NCBI GenBank assembly: GCA_946122785.1 | Contig: CAMGYJ010000002.1 | Location: 16,008,839 to 16,072,838 of the forward strand | Source: Linum tenue | Lineage: Eukaryota; Streptophyta; Magnoliopsida; Malpighiales; Linaceae | DNA: 64,000 bases | Direction: 5' to 3' | Part shown: piece after piece, positions 42,107-54,800 of the stretch | Numbering within the stretch: position 1 is the stretch's first letter | How the letters are laid out: each line of letters starts with the position of its first letter | Program-made: the position numbers and the translations under genes | Notes under the pieces: generated by a model | The model's database searches: none | The model's input: the letters and a program-made list of their open reading frames with translations, nothing else | Told to the model about the DNA's origin: nothing

Positions 42107-43671
42107 TAATGATTTATGTGAGGTTATCCATTTTTTTATAACGTTTAATTTCAAAATTATTTCAGGAACTCATTCATTTAACTCGAAAACACATTTTTTT
42201 ACAGGGAAAATACATTTTATTAAGGATGAATGTTCCATGCGAATTATATCTCTCACGTGCTTTATCGATATGAGAAATGTCTAAAGTGTTACAAAAATAG
42301 TGGATAAGAACAATATTCCTTTTGTTGCTTTCTAGGCAGAAGGGTAAGGAGGGAAGGAAATGAAATGTGGACATGAACAAGAAAACAATGGTCATGGTCA
42401 CTCTATAAGAGGGTTACTATTTGCCACCCGTCTCATTACTATTTGCCGCCCGTAAATTAAACTAAAATGACATTTTTACCCTTTGTTCATTTTTTATAAA
42501 ACAAACTTCATTCCACCACTACTGTCGCCGGCGCCAATCCACCACCGCCGCCAAATCGCCGACGTCGCCACCACCTCCAGATTACTACCGCGGCCAGAAC
42601 CAAATCACCACAGCCGGCGGGAGGACCCCGTCCGACGCCGGCGGGCGGACCGTGCATTAGCGACGGTTTCAAAACCGTCACAAAATTCGTCGCTAAATGA
42701 TAATAATTATTTAACTCAATCTTCTATTTTTTTAATATTATATCATGCTAATAATTATATGTATGTTTATTAATTATATTTATGAATTAGAAAAACTAAA
42801 AATTATTCATAAGAAAAAAAATTAAATTATAAAAAATATTGTACAAACTAATTCATACTTATTTTATAATTATGTAAGTAGAGCTAAAATAAATAAATTC
42901 AGTATAATAGCAATTAAATAATTATAGTATGTTAAATAATTACAAATGATCTGAAGTAGTGTATAAGAAAATGGATATTTAATCATAAATTATCATAAAT
43001 ATTGTATAAACTTATGAATAATTCATTTTAATTATGTAGAATAGTTATAAAATATTTATAAATTTTGATTAAACCTTTTTTTAATTGTATTTATTTCATA
43101 TTTAATAAGATCATCGTACCTAAAATATGTTTTATAAAACTTCCAAGGAATCGAGGCACGAAGAGGACTCTTTGCGGCTCGGGGAAGGTCGGGCAAAAAC
43201 ATCTTTTACAAATTACTAGAGTCACCGACATGAAAAAATATTGAAACTTTCATCGATCTCTTAAAATGTGGATACAAATGTGTTGGAATCGATTGTTTAT
43301 CAATCGGACATTCCCGACAAAAAGAGATGAATAGTGCCAAAACTTTCATCGAGGTGTTTTTAGTGCTCTGGGGGTGGTAACTAGGAGTTTCTTGAGCCTA
43401 TCACGTATATTTCCACGAGATGAAATATTATTGTTAGTGGAGGAAGAGATGATTTTGCCTCTAAAATAATTTCCTAGTAGGATTGGATGGATCGAGGTTG
43501 AAGGTAGCTATTCAAGGGGAATGAGGGTTTAGGGTTTCAGAGGAGTATAAGGTATAGGAGGTGGATGAGATGCTTTCCTTCTTTATTGTCATTATTGGTC
43601 CAGTTGAGTCGAGTTGATTCTTATTGTTGTTATCCGTCATCTTGGGTGAGATTATTTCAACTGTGGTCAAA

Positions 43672-44010
43672 CCCTAATTAAGTCAAACCCTAATTCGAAT
43701 CAAACCCTAATTAAGTCAAACCCTAATTCCCTCAAACAACTATGGTCAAAATAATATATAATTTAGTCAAACCCTAATTCGGGTCAAACCCTAATTAAGT
43801 CAAACCCTAATTATATCAGACCTTAATTCGGGCCAAACCCTAATTAAATCAAACCTTAATTTAGGTCAAACCCTAATTCGGGTCAAACCCTAATTAAGTC
43901 AAACCCTAATTTCCTCAACCAACTGTGGTCAAATAATATATAATTTAGTCAAACCCTAATTCGGGTCAAACCCTAATTAAGTCAAACCCTAATTCCCTTA
44001 ACCAATTGTG
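43672..44010. repeat. Minisatellite with telomere-like AAACCCTAA cores
   Basis: About 17 units of 16-18 bp of the form TCAAACCCTAATTAAG or TCAAACCCTAATTCGGG, arranged in higher-order blocks separated by AACTGTGGTCAAA-type segments. Each unit contains AAACCCTAA, a permutation of the plant telomere repeat, but the period is not 7 bp, so this is not telomeric DNA. It lies inside the MULE. Confidence 0.85.
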
Positions 44011-44151
44011 GTCAAATTAACAATTATATACTAATTATTCAACTATCAATATTAAACTAATTAAGATACTAACAATTGTATTTAAAATAAATCTAATAAA
44101 TATTTATTTAAACCGAACCATTCAAACCGAATCATAAACCCAATCAGATCG

Positions 44152-44275
44152 GTCCGACCAGACCGGGCGGACGGGGTCCGACCAGACCGGGCGGACGGGG
44201 TCCGCTCCGGCCAGTCGGACCGCGTCCGCTCCGGCTAGTCGGACGGCGTCCGCTCCGGCCAGTCGGACGGCGACT
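44152..44275. repeat. GC-rich tandem repeat GGCGGACGGGGTCCG
   Basis: Two exact 27-bp units (ACCAGACCGGGCGGACGGGG plus TCCG...) followed by three or four diverged CTCCGGCCAGTCGGACGGCG units, next to the right end of the MULE. Confidence 0.75.
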
Positions 44276-44595
44276 GGAAAAAAAAATAAAAAAAATTCCC
44301 TCTGCCGAGCTTGGGAGGTTGGTGGCGGCGAGAGTGAGCGAGGAAGTCGGCGGCGGCGGAGGGAGGAGTCGGCGGCAGGAGGTTGGCAGGAGGGAGGAGT
44401 TGGCGGCGGCGGGAGGTCCGGCAGGAGGAGGGTCGTCGGCGGCGGGCGGTCGACAGGAAGAGGGAGGGTTGAAGGGGGCGGCAGCAGATGGGTTGAGGGT
44501 GGGATAGGGTTAAGGGCAAAATCGTCTTTTTTCTTCTAACTACGGGCGGCAAATAGTAAAACTGCGGGCGGCAAATAGCGATTCATCTCTATAAT

Positions 44596-45760
44596 CTAGA
44601 CCTTTCACTCTTCGTTGTAAGAGAGAACTTAAAAGCCAATACTACTAGCCTTGTAAATGAGTTAAGTCGAGTTTTGATCTAGCTTGAGCTCAATTTGTTA
44701 ATAAATGGAACCAATTTTATTGACAAAAGGTAGTAACAAAATAGACCTAGTTTTGAAGCAAATACATTAACTAAATCAATTTTATCTTCCAAGTATCCTT
44801 ATCATAGAAAGTTTAATGATTTCCTTTAATAATCTACACCCTTATTCATCTTGATAAATTAGAGTGTATTCATGTAGAAATTAGTAGGTAAAATTAATTT
44901 ATATAATTGATTGTGGTTGGATTGTAAAACTTTGACAATTAACATTGAAATGTGAGACATATTCCCGGAGATTTGAGACATATTAATAATATTAAGTTCA
45001 TAAGTTTAATTGTTCATAGCATATTATTGAAAAGTAATTATATTAAGCAACCTATGATACGTGTTTCTCTTTTTAAAGAACAAATAATACATATTTGCTC
45101 ACACATTCAAACTATTAAACATCATATATGGTGATATATAGAATCTCTATTAAACATATGAGCTATCAACAAGTCAATTTATAAGTAGATCGATTTGATC
45201 ATATGTCGCTAGTCGAACTGGCTGGTTAGCTAGCCACATTGTGACTCAGCTCATAAATTTAGCACAACAATTCACCGTATCAAACTGGCTCATAAGCTTT
45301 GTAAGTTGAACAAAACATAAGTCGAACTTGACTCATTAGCATAAACAGAGTATCAAACGAGTCTTTCCAAACTCTAATTTCTAGCAGCTGATCAACAATT
45401 GCGCCCATTTGCAAACCTATTGCCAACTTTAGACTTTACCCTACATTTGCTTCCCAGTGTTTTTTTAATAATAATTTGCTTCCCAGTGTTAATACTTAAT
45501 AATGATTATCACGGTTAATCTATAAGATATATGAAGCCAAAACAAGTGTTTAGTTTGCAGGGATTCAAATTTCCAGCCCGCAGAGGGTTTGTCGGAAGGG
45601 CACTATAGGCATTTCACACTTAAATAAAGCTGTGCGTTTCACCTCCAACACTTTCTGCGGGTGGACCTGGGCAGTTTATTATATAGTCGGGCCGGGCTGT
45701 TGCCCCCTGAAGTATCCGGCCCAAACTATTCCCCCCTGACGTAGTAGGCCCAAAGACTGC
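44596..45760. other. AT-rich gene-free stretch
   Basis: No coding evidence. The unidentified 5' end of the Helitron probably lies towards its right side. Confidence 0.4.
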
Positions 45761-45837
45761 TGGTGAAATGATTCCATCGAAATCTCTCGGAACCCATAGT
45801 CAGCTGTTGTGGCAGTCCATGCCGTGTTTACTTCTTT

Positions 45838-45927
45838 CTCCATATCGCTTTCGGTCTCAAGCTCTGCAGTTCAATACTACATCTCCATATCGCTTTCGGT
45901 CTCAAGCCCTGCACTTCAATACTACAT
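45838..45927. repeat. 45-bp tandem duplication in the Helitron leader
   Basis: Two 45-bp copies beginning TCTCCATATCGCTTTCGGTC and ending AATACTACA, differing at two positions, about 230 bp before the RepHel start. Confidence 0.8.
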
Positions 45928-46154
45928 ATGCAATTGTGAGGGACGCGTGGGCGGAGGGAGTTGCTACTCCTCCAATTGAATTCCCCAACTCCTCCCCAGC
46001 TGTAAGTGTGAAGGGTGTGTGTCAAGAGGGGAGGGATTGGAGATGCGTGGGAGGAGAGAGCTTCTACAGCCTTTCGTGGTGGCCTAAGTAAACCTTTATT
46101 TTTGATCAATTAGCGCTTGCTGGTTCATGATTAAGTGTGATTGCAATCAAGATA

Positions 46155-49100
46155 ATGTCCGGAAATCAACAAACTGGTGGAACCTCTTCAGTGCAAACCA
46201 GTGCTCCCAACCGTCGCAATTCAAAGGGCAAATGTAGGTTGATTTCTTTGGTTTTTTTCATGTTCCGCTGGTATTGTACGTATTCAAAATGGACACCACA
46301 TATACTTGCTGACTTAATTCTGTCGTATTTTGCAGGGTTCATGCGAGCTATATTCAACCCGCCGAAACCTCCTTCCAATAAACAAACCGCTGCTGAAAGG
46401 GATCGTCTTAAGCAACGTAGTTCCGCGATTTTTTTTTGGGTACATTTAATTAAAGTTTACTTTGGCACAAAAGCAGAATAATTTGATTTGTATATTTCAA
46501 TTGCAGAAATACGCACCCTTCAATCACAAGTTGAGCATATTGATCGCTTGATAGCTAAATTCTATCGAAAACGACGACGGGAGATCTTGAACGCGCGCTT
46601 GCGACGTACTGTTCAATATATTCCACATGGTAAGCTTAGCATCTTTTAAACGCTTTTATTATGCATACCATAGTCCATATGTGCATTGCGTTGTATATAT
46701 CGCGGAGCAGGATTCCACGTCGTACTAATGGATTTAGTTCATGCATAATTAACTTTGTTACCACAGATTATAGTTCATGTATCTCCAACCTTCGGACAAA
46801 AAGGGCACGTTTAATGCGAGCGATTCATTTGTACAAAAGGCGGATGGTTAATGCTGTACCGAGGGGGTTCTCCCGTTCCCATGGTTTGTGGCATCATATT
46901 TTATATTTGTATATTGTAAATATGTATGCATCATGTGTGAGTGATCTTATGTGACTACTTTGATTGTAGGATATCCTGTTGTGGAATTTTTTAGTCTCGG
47001 TGAGCCTACAAGCATTTGTCAATACTGTGCAGCAATTATGTGGGTGCAAGAAAGTACGGTTCCTACTAGGAGTTGTGTTAATCCCACTTTCTCATTGTGT
47101 TGTAAGGCTGGAAAGGTAAAACTACCCCCTAGACGTGCTCCACCAGAGTTTTTGAATGAATTGTTACATTCTTCTACACCTATGAGCCGTCATTTCCGGG
47201 AAGCCATTCGTAGATACAATGCTGTGTTTTGCTTTATCTCCCTGGGCGGGAAAGTGGATCGTGGTATAAATGATGGTCGAGGGGTGTATGTGTACTCTAT
47301 AGGAGGACAAATTTATCACTCTATAGGCAGCTTATTACCTGCAGACGGTCAGCCACCGAGGTTTGCCCAATTATACATTCATGACTCAAGTTCTGAACTA
47401 CAGAGTCGTATGCATCTATTTCCAGTTGATGATGCCTCCAGTTCATTGCGACCAGATATTGTTGAACGCTTGCAAGAAATGTTTGATAGGAATAATGTTC
47501 TGGTTCAAACCTTTCGGATGGCTAGGCAAAAGATACAGGAAGGCAATGTGAAAGAGGTGAAGATCAAATTAATTGCCAAGCGTGCTCATGATGGGAGAGA
47601 ATATGATTTACCGACGGGGAATGACATAGCAGCCTTGATTGTTGATGAAACAGGGCAAGATACATTTGAGCCAGATATTATTGTTCAGTATAAGAGTTCT
47701 GAATTGGAGAGAATTAATTATTATCATCCATCATTAATGGCTTTACAATACCCAATTTTATTTCCTTATGGAGAGGATGGATGGCATCCGGACATAAGCT
47801 GTGATGATGATGATGATGATAATCTTTGGAATGACAAGACACTGTCCCAGTGTGATTATTATGCATACCGCCTACAGAGTAGATTTCAGGAGTCAAATTC
47901 GGTTTTATTATCTGGGAAATTATTCCAGCAGTATGTTGTGAATGCGTATGCATTAGTAGAGGCACAACGGCTTGATTGGATCCGAAATAACCAAACAAAA
48001 CTTCGTTCCCATTATCTGAGTGGGTTAGTGGATGCATTCCTCCGTGGTGATTCTGATTTAGAAATGACTGGAAAACATGTTATTTTGGCTGCTTCCCACA
48101 CAGGAAGTCCACGGTACAAGTATGAAAACTTCCAGGATGCTATGGCTATTTTTAGGTGGTTGGGCTACCCAGATTTATTTATTACCTTCACCTGTAATGC
48201 AAATTGGCCGGAAATCCAGTTTATGGTTGATTTGGTAACCGCAGATGGTCGGAAAGATGTCAATAGATCTGATATTATTGCTCGGGTCTTCAAGCTTAAA
48301 CTGCAGCAATTAATGTTTGAGATAAGAGATAAGAAAATATTTGGGACTACCACTGGATGTAAGTCGTACATGCTCCATAAGTGTTATTTTAGTTTTGAGC
48401 AATACTTTTGTTTCATATGTTTGAATTATTTTATGCAGGTTGTCCTTTACATAATAAGGTTTTGACAGGCTCCAACTTAATACATATTGGATTTGTTTGC
48501 AGTTGTGCTGGCAATTGAGTTTCAAAAGCGTGGCCTTCCCCATGCTCATTTGCTGGTCTTCCTAGCTTCGGAATGTAAACTAACTGGGCCGACGGCCATT
48601 GATTCCGTCATATCCGCAGAAATTCCAAACTCTGATATTGATCCAGAAGGCTATAGGGCTGTAACTACTTTTATGCTGCATGGTCCATGTGGTCTTTTGG
48701 GCCGTAATGCTCCTTGCACAGAAGGTGGTGTGTGTACTAAACATTTTCCAAAGCCGTTTTGTGAGCAAACGACGATTGATGATAATGGGTTTGCCAAATA
48801 TCGACGACGTGACAGTGGAATATCTTTTAAAGTTAACTCTGTGTCATTGGACAATCGTTTTGTCGTGCCGTACAATCGCTATTTATTATTGCGATTTGAT
48901 GCACATATAAATGTTGAGTTCTGCAATAAATCCAGGTATGTTTTTCATATCACATATAATATTTATGCTCGACACTACTTTTTTATTCCCTTCCATGGAA
49001 AGTGCCAAATTTGGTAGCTTTTGGTGTGTTTTTTTTATTGGTTTAAACGTATCAGTTTGGTTGTTGCATGACTACTCATTAGTTTTGTTGTGTCCAATTT

Positions 49101-51586
49101 TTGTTTGACATGGTAGGGCAATCAAATATTTGTTCAAGTATATCAACAAACCACAAGATCGAGCAAAAGCTTCATTAGTTGACAATGAAACTAATACTGG
49201 AATTGAATCTGGTGCATCAAGTTCAAATCCCACACCACGGGTTGATGAGATAAAAGCATATCTTGATTGTCGGTATATCACATCTGGTGAAGCATGCTGG
49301 AGGTTGTTCAAGTTTGATGTCTACTCACAGTACCCATCAGTGTTGCGCATGTCTTATCATCTTCCTGGGCAGAATGTAGTTGTCTCAAGGCAGCATTCAA
49401 ATCCTCAAGGTGTGCTCCAGTCTAAGCGTGCTCAAACCTCTATGCTGTTGGAATGGATGAAAATGAATAAGTTATTTCCAGAAGCAAGGAAATATACATT
49501 TGTAGAATTTCCGCAACATTATGTTTGGGATAAAACAAAGCAGGCGTGGCACAAGAGGAAATCCATGTTCAGTATTGGGCGGTTGTATTATTGTCATCCT
49601 TCGCCTATAAATGATAGGTTCTATCTGCGTATGCTTCTACATATTGTTCGTGGTGCTCAAAGTTTTGAGGACATCAGGACAGTGAATGGAGTTTTGCATA
49701 AATCTTTTAAGGAAGCATGTTATGCGCATGGTCTGTTGGCAGAAGATAATGAATGGAATGACTGTTTGGCCGAAGCGGCTCTTTGGGCATCCGGTAAAAA
49801 GCTTAGAACTTTATTTGTTACTATCATCAGCCTCTGTCAAGTTTCAGACATTGGAAAACTATGGGAGCGGAATTGGGCACTGTTATCTGATGATATTTTG
49901 TATGCCCGTCGGAAGGAACTAAATATGCCTACTTTAGAAATGTCTGATCTTCAGTTACAGGAATGTTGTTTGCTGGAGATAGATAAATTGCTTGCAAGAA
50001 ATTGCAAAACTCTATCTGATTTTCCTGGATTACCAGTTATTGATACTGGTAACATGTCATCTTCATCTAATCGATTGATCACTGCAGAACTTAATTACAA
50101 TGTTGCAAGTCTTCGTGAGCAATTTGAAGGTATGATTTCCAAGCTCAATGCCCAACAAAAAAAAGCTTTTGATGAAATTACTGAATCGGTGTATGCAGAT
50201 AAGGGAAATGCATTCTTTATTGATGGATGTGGTGGGACAGGAAAGACCTTCTTATGGAAAGTCATTTGCTTGAAATTGCGATCGGAAAATAAGATTGTTC
50301 TATGTGTAGCTTCTTCTGGGATTGCAGCCCTTTTAATGGATGGGGGTCGAACGGCTCATTCTCGATTTCACATTCCAGTAGACCTTGATGGTAGATCGAC
50401 ATGTCATATTGACCAGGGTAGTGAATTAGCAGAGCTCATTCAGCGTGCTTCATTGATTATTTGGGATGAAGTTGTTATGTCACACAAGCATGCAGTGGAA
50501 GCTGTAGATAAATCATTGCGGGATATTTTGCGGTTTCGGTATGAAAACAGTCAGGGCAAGCCATTTGGAGGTCTTACAGTTGTTTTTGGAGGAGATTTCC
50601 GGCAAACTTTGCCTATAGTATTGAAAGCTTCACGAGGTGATATTGTGAACTCATCTATAAAGAGGTCTTACCTGTGGCCCCATTTGAGGGTAATTAAGTT
50701 AGTTGAAAATATGCGGCTAGCACGATCTAATTGCTCTCCGGAGGAAACTGTTGAGATAACTACTTTCCAGAACTGGCTCTTGCAAGTAGGAGACGGAGTA
50801 GATTCAGATGTGTTTGGTGAGTCTTTGATTCGCATACCTCAGGAATTAGTAATTCCTCGACAGAGTGATCCTGTCATTGATATTGTCGCCTCTATATACA
50901 GTGATCTTAGTAGTCATGCATGAGATCATAATTATTTAGTCAATCGAGCTATCTTGGCTCCACACCATGATATGGTTTCTGCAGTGAATGAGTATATTCT
51001 AAGTCAATTCCCAGGAGATGTAGTGGCATATTACAGCGCAGATTCTATTGAGATGGACCCTGGGAAGGAGGGAGTTGTGGATGCTGATTATTCAACCGAG
51101 TTTTTGAACAACCTCCGGATTGGAAACTTTCCAGACCATCAGTTGGAACTAAAAGTTGGGTGTCCAGTCATTCTATTACGGAATATGGATCAAACTGTTG
51201 GCCTTTGTAATGGTACTAGAATGGTTGTGAAGACTTTGGGTAAATGGTTCATTGAGGTGGAGATTTTGACAGGTACCAACATCGGTGATCGCGTCTTCCT
51301 TCCCAGATTGACATTATCAACCCATTACAAGAGTCTTAATTTCACCCTCATTAGAAGGCAATACCCTGTGGCTCTTTGTTTTGCCATGACTATTAACAAA
51401 AGTCAGGGTCAAACACTAGCCAATGTTGGTTTATGTCTTCAAAGACAAGTTTTTAGTCATGGTCAGCTATATGTTGCATTGTCAAGAGTTACTACAAGGC
51501 AAGGATTGAAGATTTTGAGTGGCAATGAGAATGGAGAGGAAGGCACTTCAATGGTGAACATAGTATTCCCAAAAATATTTGATTGA
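46155..51586 (+). pseudogene. Helitron RepHel protein (HUH Rep plus Pif1-type helicase), one internal stop
   Basis: Exons 46155-46233, 46336-46416, 46507-46629, 46767-46883, 46970-48358, 48503-48935 and 49117-51586, all GT-AG and in phase, total 1564 codons. Landmarks: the Helitron-like N domain with FITFTCNANWPEIQ; the HUH site in FQKRGLPHAHLLVF; the catalytic-tyrosine region AIKYLFKYINK; Walker A GCGGTGKT; Walker B LIIWDE; motif FGGDFRQTLPIV; and the terminal helicase motif INKSQGQTL...YVALSRVT. A TGA at 50921-50923 interrupts the frame between the central and C-terminal helicase motifs, while the same frame continues undamaged to 51586. It is the only lesion I see. The protein nicks and unwinds DNA for rolling-circle transposition; the product here would lack its last 220 residues. 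Confidence 0.88.
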
Positions 51587-51673
51587 TTTATATGAACTTC
51601 AATTCAGGTTTAACTTATGATTCCAACGTTTGTCAAATGCGCCGCTTATGGTTAGTTTACCCGCCCAACGGGC

Positions 51674-51688
51674 CGGGCCGTGCGCTAG
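51674..51688 (+). other. Helitron 3' end (CTAG)
   Basis: CTAG at 51685-51688, 11 nt after the hairpin and followed by T at 51689, as expected for insertion between A and T. Confidence 0.7.
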
Positions 51689-51888
51689 TTAGTAATAAGG
51701 TCGAAACCCGAATTGAGTCGCTATAAATAAGTCATTCGATTGATCGATTCCCCTTTCTCTTTTTACCCTCTCTGTTTTCCCATCCCATTTCTTGTACTTC
51801 TCTCTCCGTCCCTTTCTTTATTAGACCATCTCCAATAGGGGTTGGACGACAACAGCAATAACGACATTATTGGGGAAAGTTAAATACC
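51689..51888 (+). promoter_or_regulatory. Core promoter and 5' leader of the GIP1 gene
   Basis: CTATAAATAAG at 51721-51731 is a good TATA box, followed by a CT-rich leader (51750-51830) to the ATG at 51889. The core promoter is intact, but all sequence further upstream is Helitron. Confidence 0.6.
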
Positions 51889-54800
51889 ATGAGCGGCGGC
51901 GGCAGTGCTCTTGGCGGAGGTGGTGGAGGGCCTGCTAGGGTTGCGATCCCAGAGAATGCACGGAAAGTGATACACAATATCAGGGAGATCACTGGGAAGC
52001 AACACAGCGACGAGGAAATCTATGCCGTGCTTAAGGACTGCGCCATGGATCCCAATGAGACTGCTCAGAAACTTCTCTATCTAGGTATAAACAAGCTGTT
52101 GCGTTTGACACTGGAATGATATGTCAGGGTTTCTGTTTACGTTTTCAAAGATGCATTGTTCTAGGGTTTAATGGGTATCGTCTAATTCACTTTACCCACT
52201 CTCCTTTATAAAAGTACTCTGTGATCTGGGTTGGAAGGTTTCCGTGCTGTGTCGGTCAATGGAGCAACAAAGTAGCAAGCTTGATACTGCGAAGTAGTTG
52301 GATATTGCTGCTCTAATTAGTAACTATTTATCAGAAGGCTTAGCTGTTGTTTTCTTATCCTGATGTGGGGGGAGTGGGGAAGGACAGGTTCTTGATTATT
52401 GGTTTCCTTTTTGCTTCTGATTGTTTTTGTTGGAGGGGAAACGTTAACGAGTTCAGCAGGTTTTCTGGCTTATTTTCGTGGGTGTTCTTTCAAGTTCAAG
52501 CCTTATCCTTTTATGTTTGATTCTCTTAAAAGATTTCAAGAATACAGAGTGAAGGTCTAGCCATACAACAGCTAACTATTCTGATGTTAATCCCTCCCTT
52601 GGATTCCTGAGAAACTTCCCTGCCACTGAAAAATTGGAGAATGTCTGACCATTGTATTAATGATTCCTGGGGCTAGTCAATCTGTTATTTCATTCTATTG
52701 ATCTTCTTTAAGCACTATTGGTCTAGCAATTGGCTTATCCATGCTATGTTGTGATTGATTGTAATCTGCAGATACTTTTCATGAGGTGAAAAGGAAGCGT
52801 GAACGGAAGAAAGAGGTGAGATATCTGTCAAAAAGTTCTTCTCATCCCGAGCTTCCAGGTGTTTGATTACTAGGGAACCTGCATCAGAATCTTAACAAAA
52901 AAAAAAAAAAAAAAAATTGTAGGCTGTGATAGAACTGAGTATAGCCTTTTCAACTTGTTTAAATTCGTCTGACATGCACTTACATGTTTTCACAATATCC
53001 TTGACTGCTTACTTGGTAGATAGCAAGAAATACAGGAAAGTATCATACACAAAGGACTAAGGGCACATATACTTAGCGATATTAATGATGTTATAACCTT
53101 CTATGTTGCACTTGCACAAGCTTTCTTTTTGCCTCGATGATATAGTATGGCCACTTAAAACTATTACATTAGATTTATGGGATAACGAAGCAACTAAAAT
53201 TGCACACTTGAAAAAGTTATGTTGTATTGCATTTTGAATCTAGTTATTCATGTGTTCTTGGGCTGTAGTTGAAGGACACTGTATTATTTCATAATGTACT
53301 CTCAGATGATACCTTTTGACCTTGCAAAATATGAATTTGGTTCTGCATCTATTTAGTGTAACTTACGTTTTCTTGACTTGTTGGCTTCTGAATGATAACC
53401 CATTGTTTGTATCATTGCAGTCATCAAATGTTCAAGGTCAAGGGGGTAGGGGTGGTCGAGGAAATTATTCTGGTAACTATTGACCATACTGGTTCTGTTA
53501 CAATATGCTTCGTGCTTTTCTCCCACTGCTGTGGCTGTCCTAGATGTAGTATGCTAAAAGTGTACCCCCCTGAATGCTGTGTTTGAGGTTGTTTACACTG
53601 GGAATGGAACATGTTTTGTGCCTGGGTTGACCTCCAGTGTAGATTCTAGGATCTCTTGTTGATCAGTTGAAGAATATTGCAATAGCTGTATCTTTTTCAT
53701 ATTTACTCATTCCAACTACTTTAGCAAGCATAAATATTTAGTCTTAGACCCCTTGTGTTGCGATGAAAGTTTCCATGGCTCAATGTTGTGTACTTATTAA
53801 GCATTTTATTGTCTAATTGGAAAAAAGGGCTTGTTGGTCTGGAATGCATCTTTGCAAGCAATATACAGAATTGTTCAATAACTGAAATATTGTCTTGGTG
53901 GCTGTTCCTTTAGATGGTGCTGGTGGGAGGAATGCAGCTCATCGAAAGGAAAATGGAGGGAATCACTTGAGAGAGAGAGTCCCGTCAACTGGTATGGCTG
54001 GAACGCAGAGACCACACAATAACCATCCACTTCCTCCACCAAAGTGGGTACTTGATTTGGTGTTTCGTTTTCTTATAATTCAACACTTGTACCATTCTGT
54101 CACTAAAAGGTTTTTGTGGCGCTTGTTCTGTTGTATCTTCTACTGTAGCAGAGTGGTGGCTGTCAACACAAGTGTCCCTTCAAATCTTGACAGTGAGAAT
54201 CCTAGTCATGGGTGTGGGTCAAAAGTTTCTGTTGATGATGTTGGAAAAGGCTCAAAAACTGGACTAGTGGATGCGAATAAGTTAGATGTGATATCAGAGA
54301 CAGCTAAATTACTGCCAGTGTCTGCTCCTGATCAGACAGCTGATAGCTTGACTCAGAACGACCAAGGGAAGTCGGTTTCATCCATCAAGAATGTGCCGAA
54401 GTTAAATGCTCCGGGTTCTTATTCTTATGCGGATGCAAGTAAAAGAGTACGGAGTCGGTTGATTGCTACTGAGCCGAATTATGTTCAGGGAATTCGGCAT
54501 GTTTCTGAAGCTGCCAAGCCACAGCTGACTAAAACTGAGAACGCTGGCCCTCTGAGTTTGAACTCTGAAAGGGTGTCCGGAAAACCAAAAGAAGCTGACA
54601 AGAGCCAGCTTTCTGAACTCCTCCAGCCCTTGACTTTGTCAACTGAAGACACTTCGTCGGTAATAGAGCCTTCTTCTGGGTATGATAGCCAGCTACCTCA
54701 GGTGTCTATCACACCTTCCAAAGGTAGTTACTTTGCCTCATGGCATGCTTCGTCAATTTCATATGCTACAATCTTCCTCGGTGTCAATGAGATTCTTCAG

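Larger units (their letters stand above)
42410..44586. mobile_element. Non-autonomous MULE
   Basis: 2177 bp. Each end carries two copies of a CTATTTGCCRCCCG motif in inverted orientation (left GGTTACTATTTGCCACCCG, right complement ATCGCTATTTGCCGCCCG). Flanks CTCTATAAG (42401-42409) and CTCTATAAT (44587-44595) match at 8 of 9 positions, fitting a Mutator-type 9-bp duplication. There is no transposase. The interior holds GC-rich blocks near both ends, a TTAGCGACG/CGTCGCTAA inverted repeat near 42660-42700, a telomere-like minisatellite and a GC-rich tandem repeat. The long frames here are low-complexity and not accepted as genes. Confidence 0.7.
46155..51688 (+). mobile_element. Helitron with RepHel gene (5' end not located)
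   Basis: The right end is a typical Helitron terminus: GCCC-AAC-GGGC hairpin (51663-51673), then CTAG at 51685-51688 followed by T. The interior encodes a Rep/helicase protein in seven exons. The left boundary should be a TC dinucleotide somewhere before 46155; I could not pick it with confidence, so the start given is that of the coding region. The 3' end lies only 200 bp before the start codon of the GIP1 gene. Confidence 0.8.

Noticed and set aside
43672..44010. Interstitial telomere tract
   Set aside because: The AAACCCTAA cores recur with a 16-18-bp, not 7-bp, period, so this is a minisatellite.
44235..44552. 105-codon Pro/Arg/Ser-rich minus-strand frame
   Set aside because: Simple-sequence GC-rich region at the end of the MULE, no protein family resemblance.
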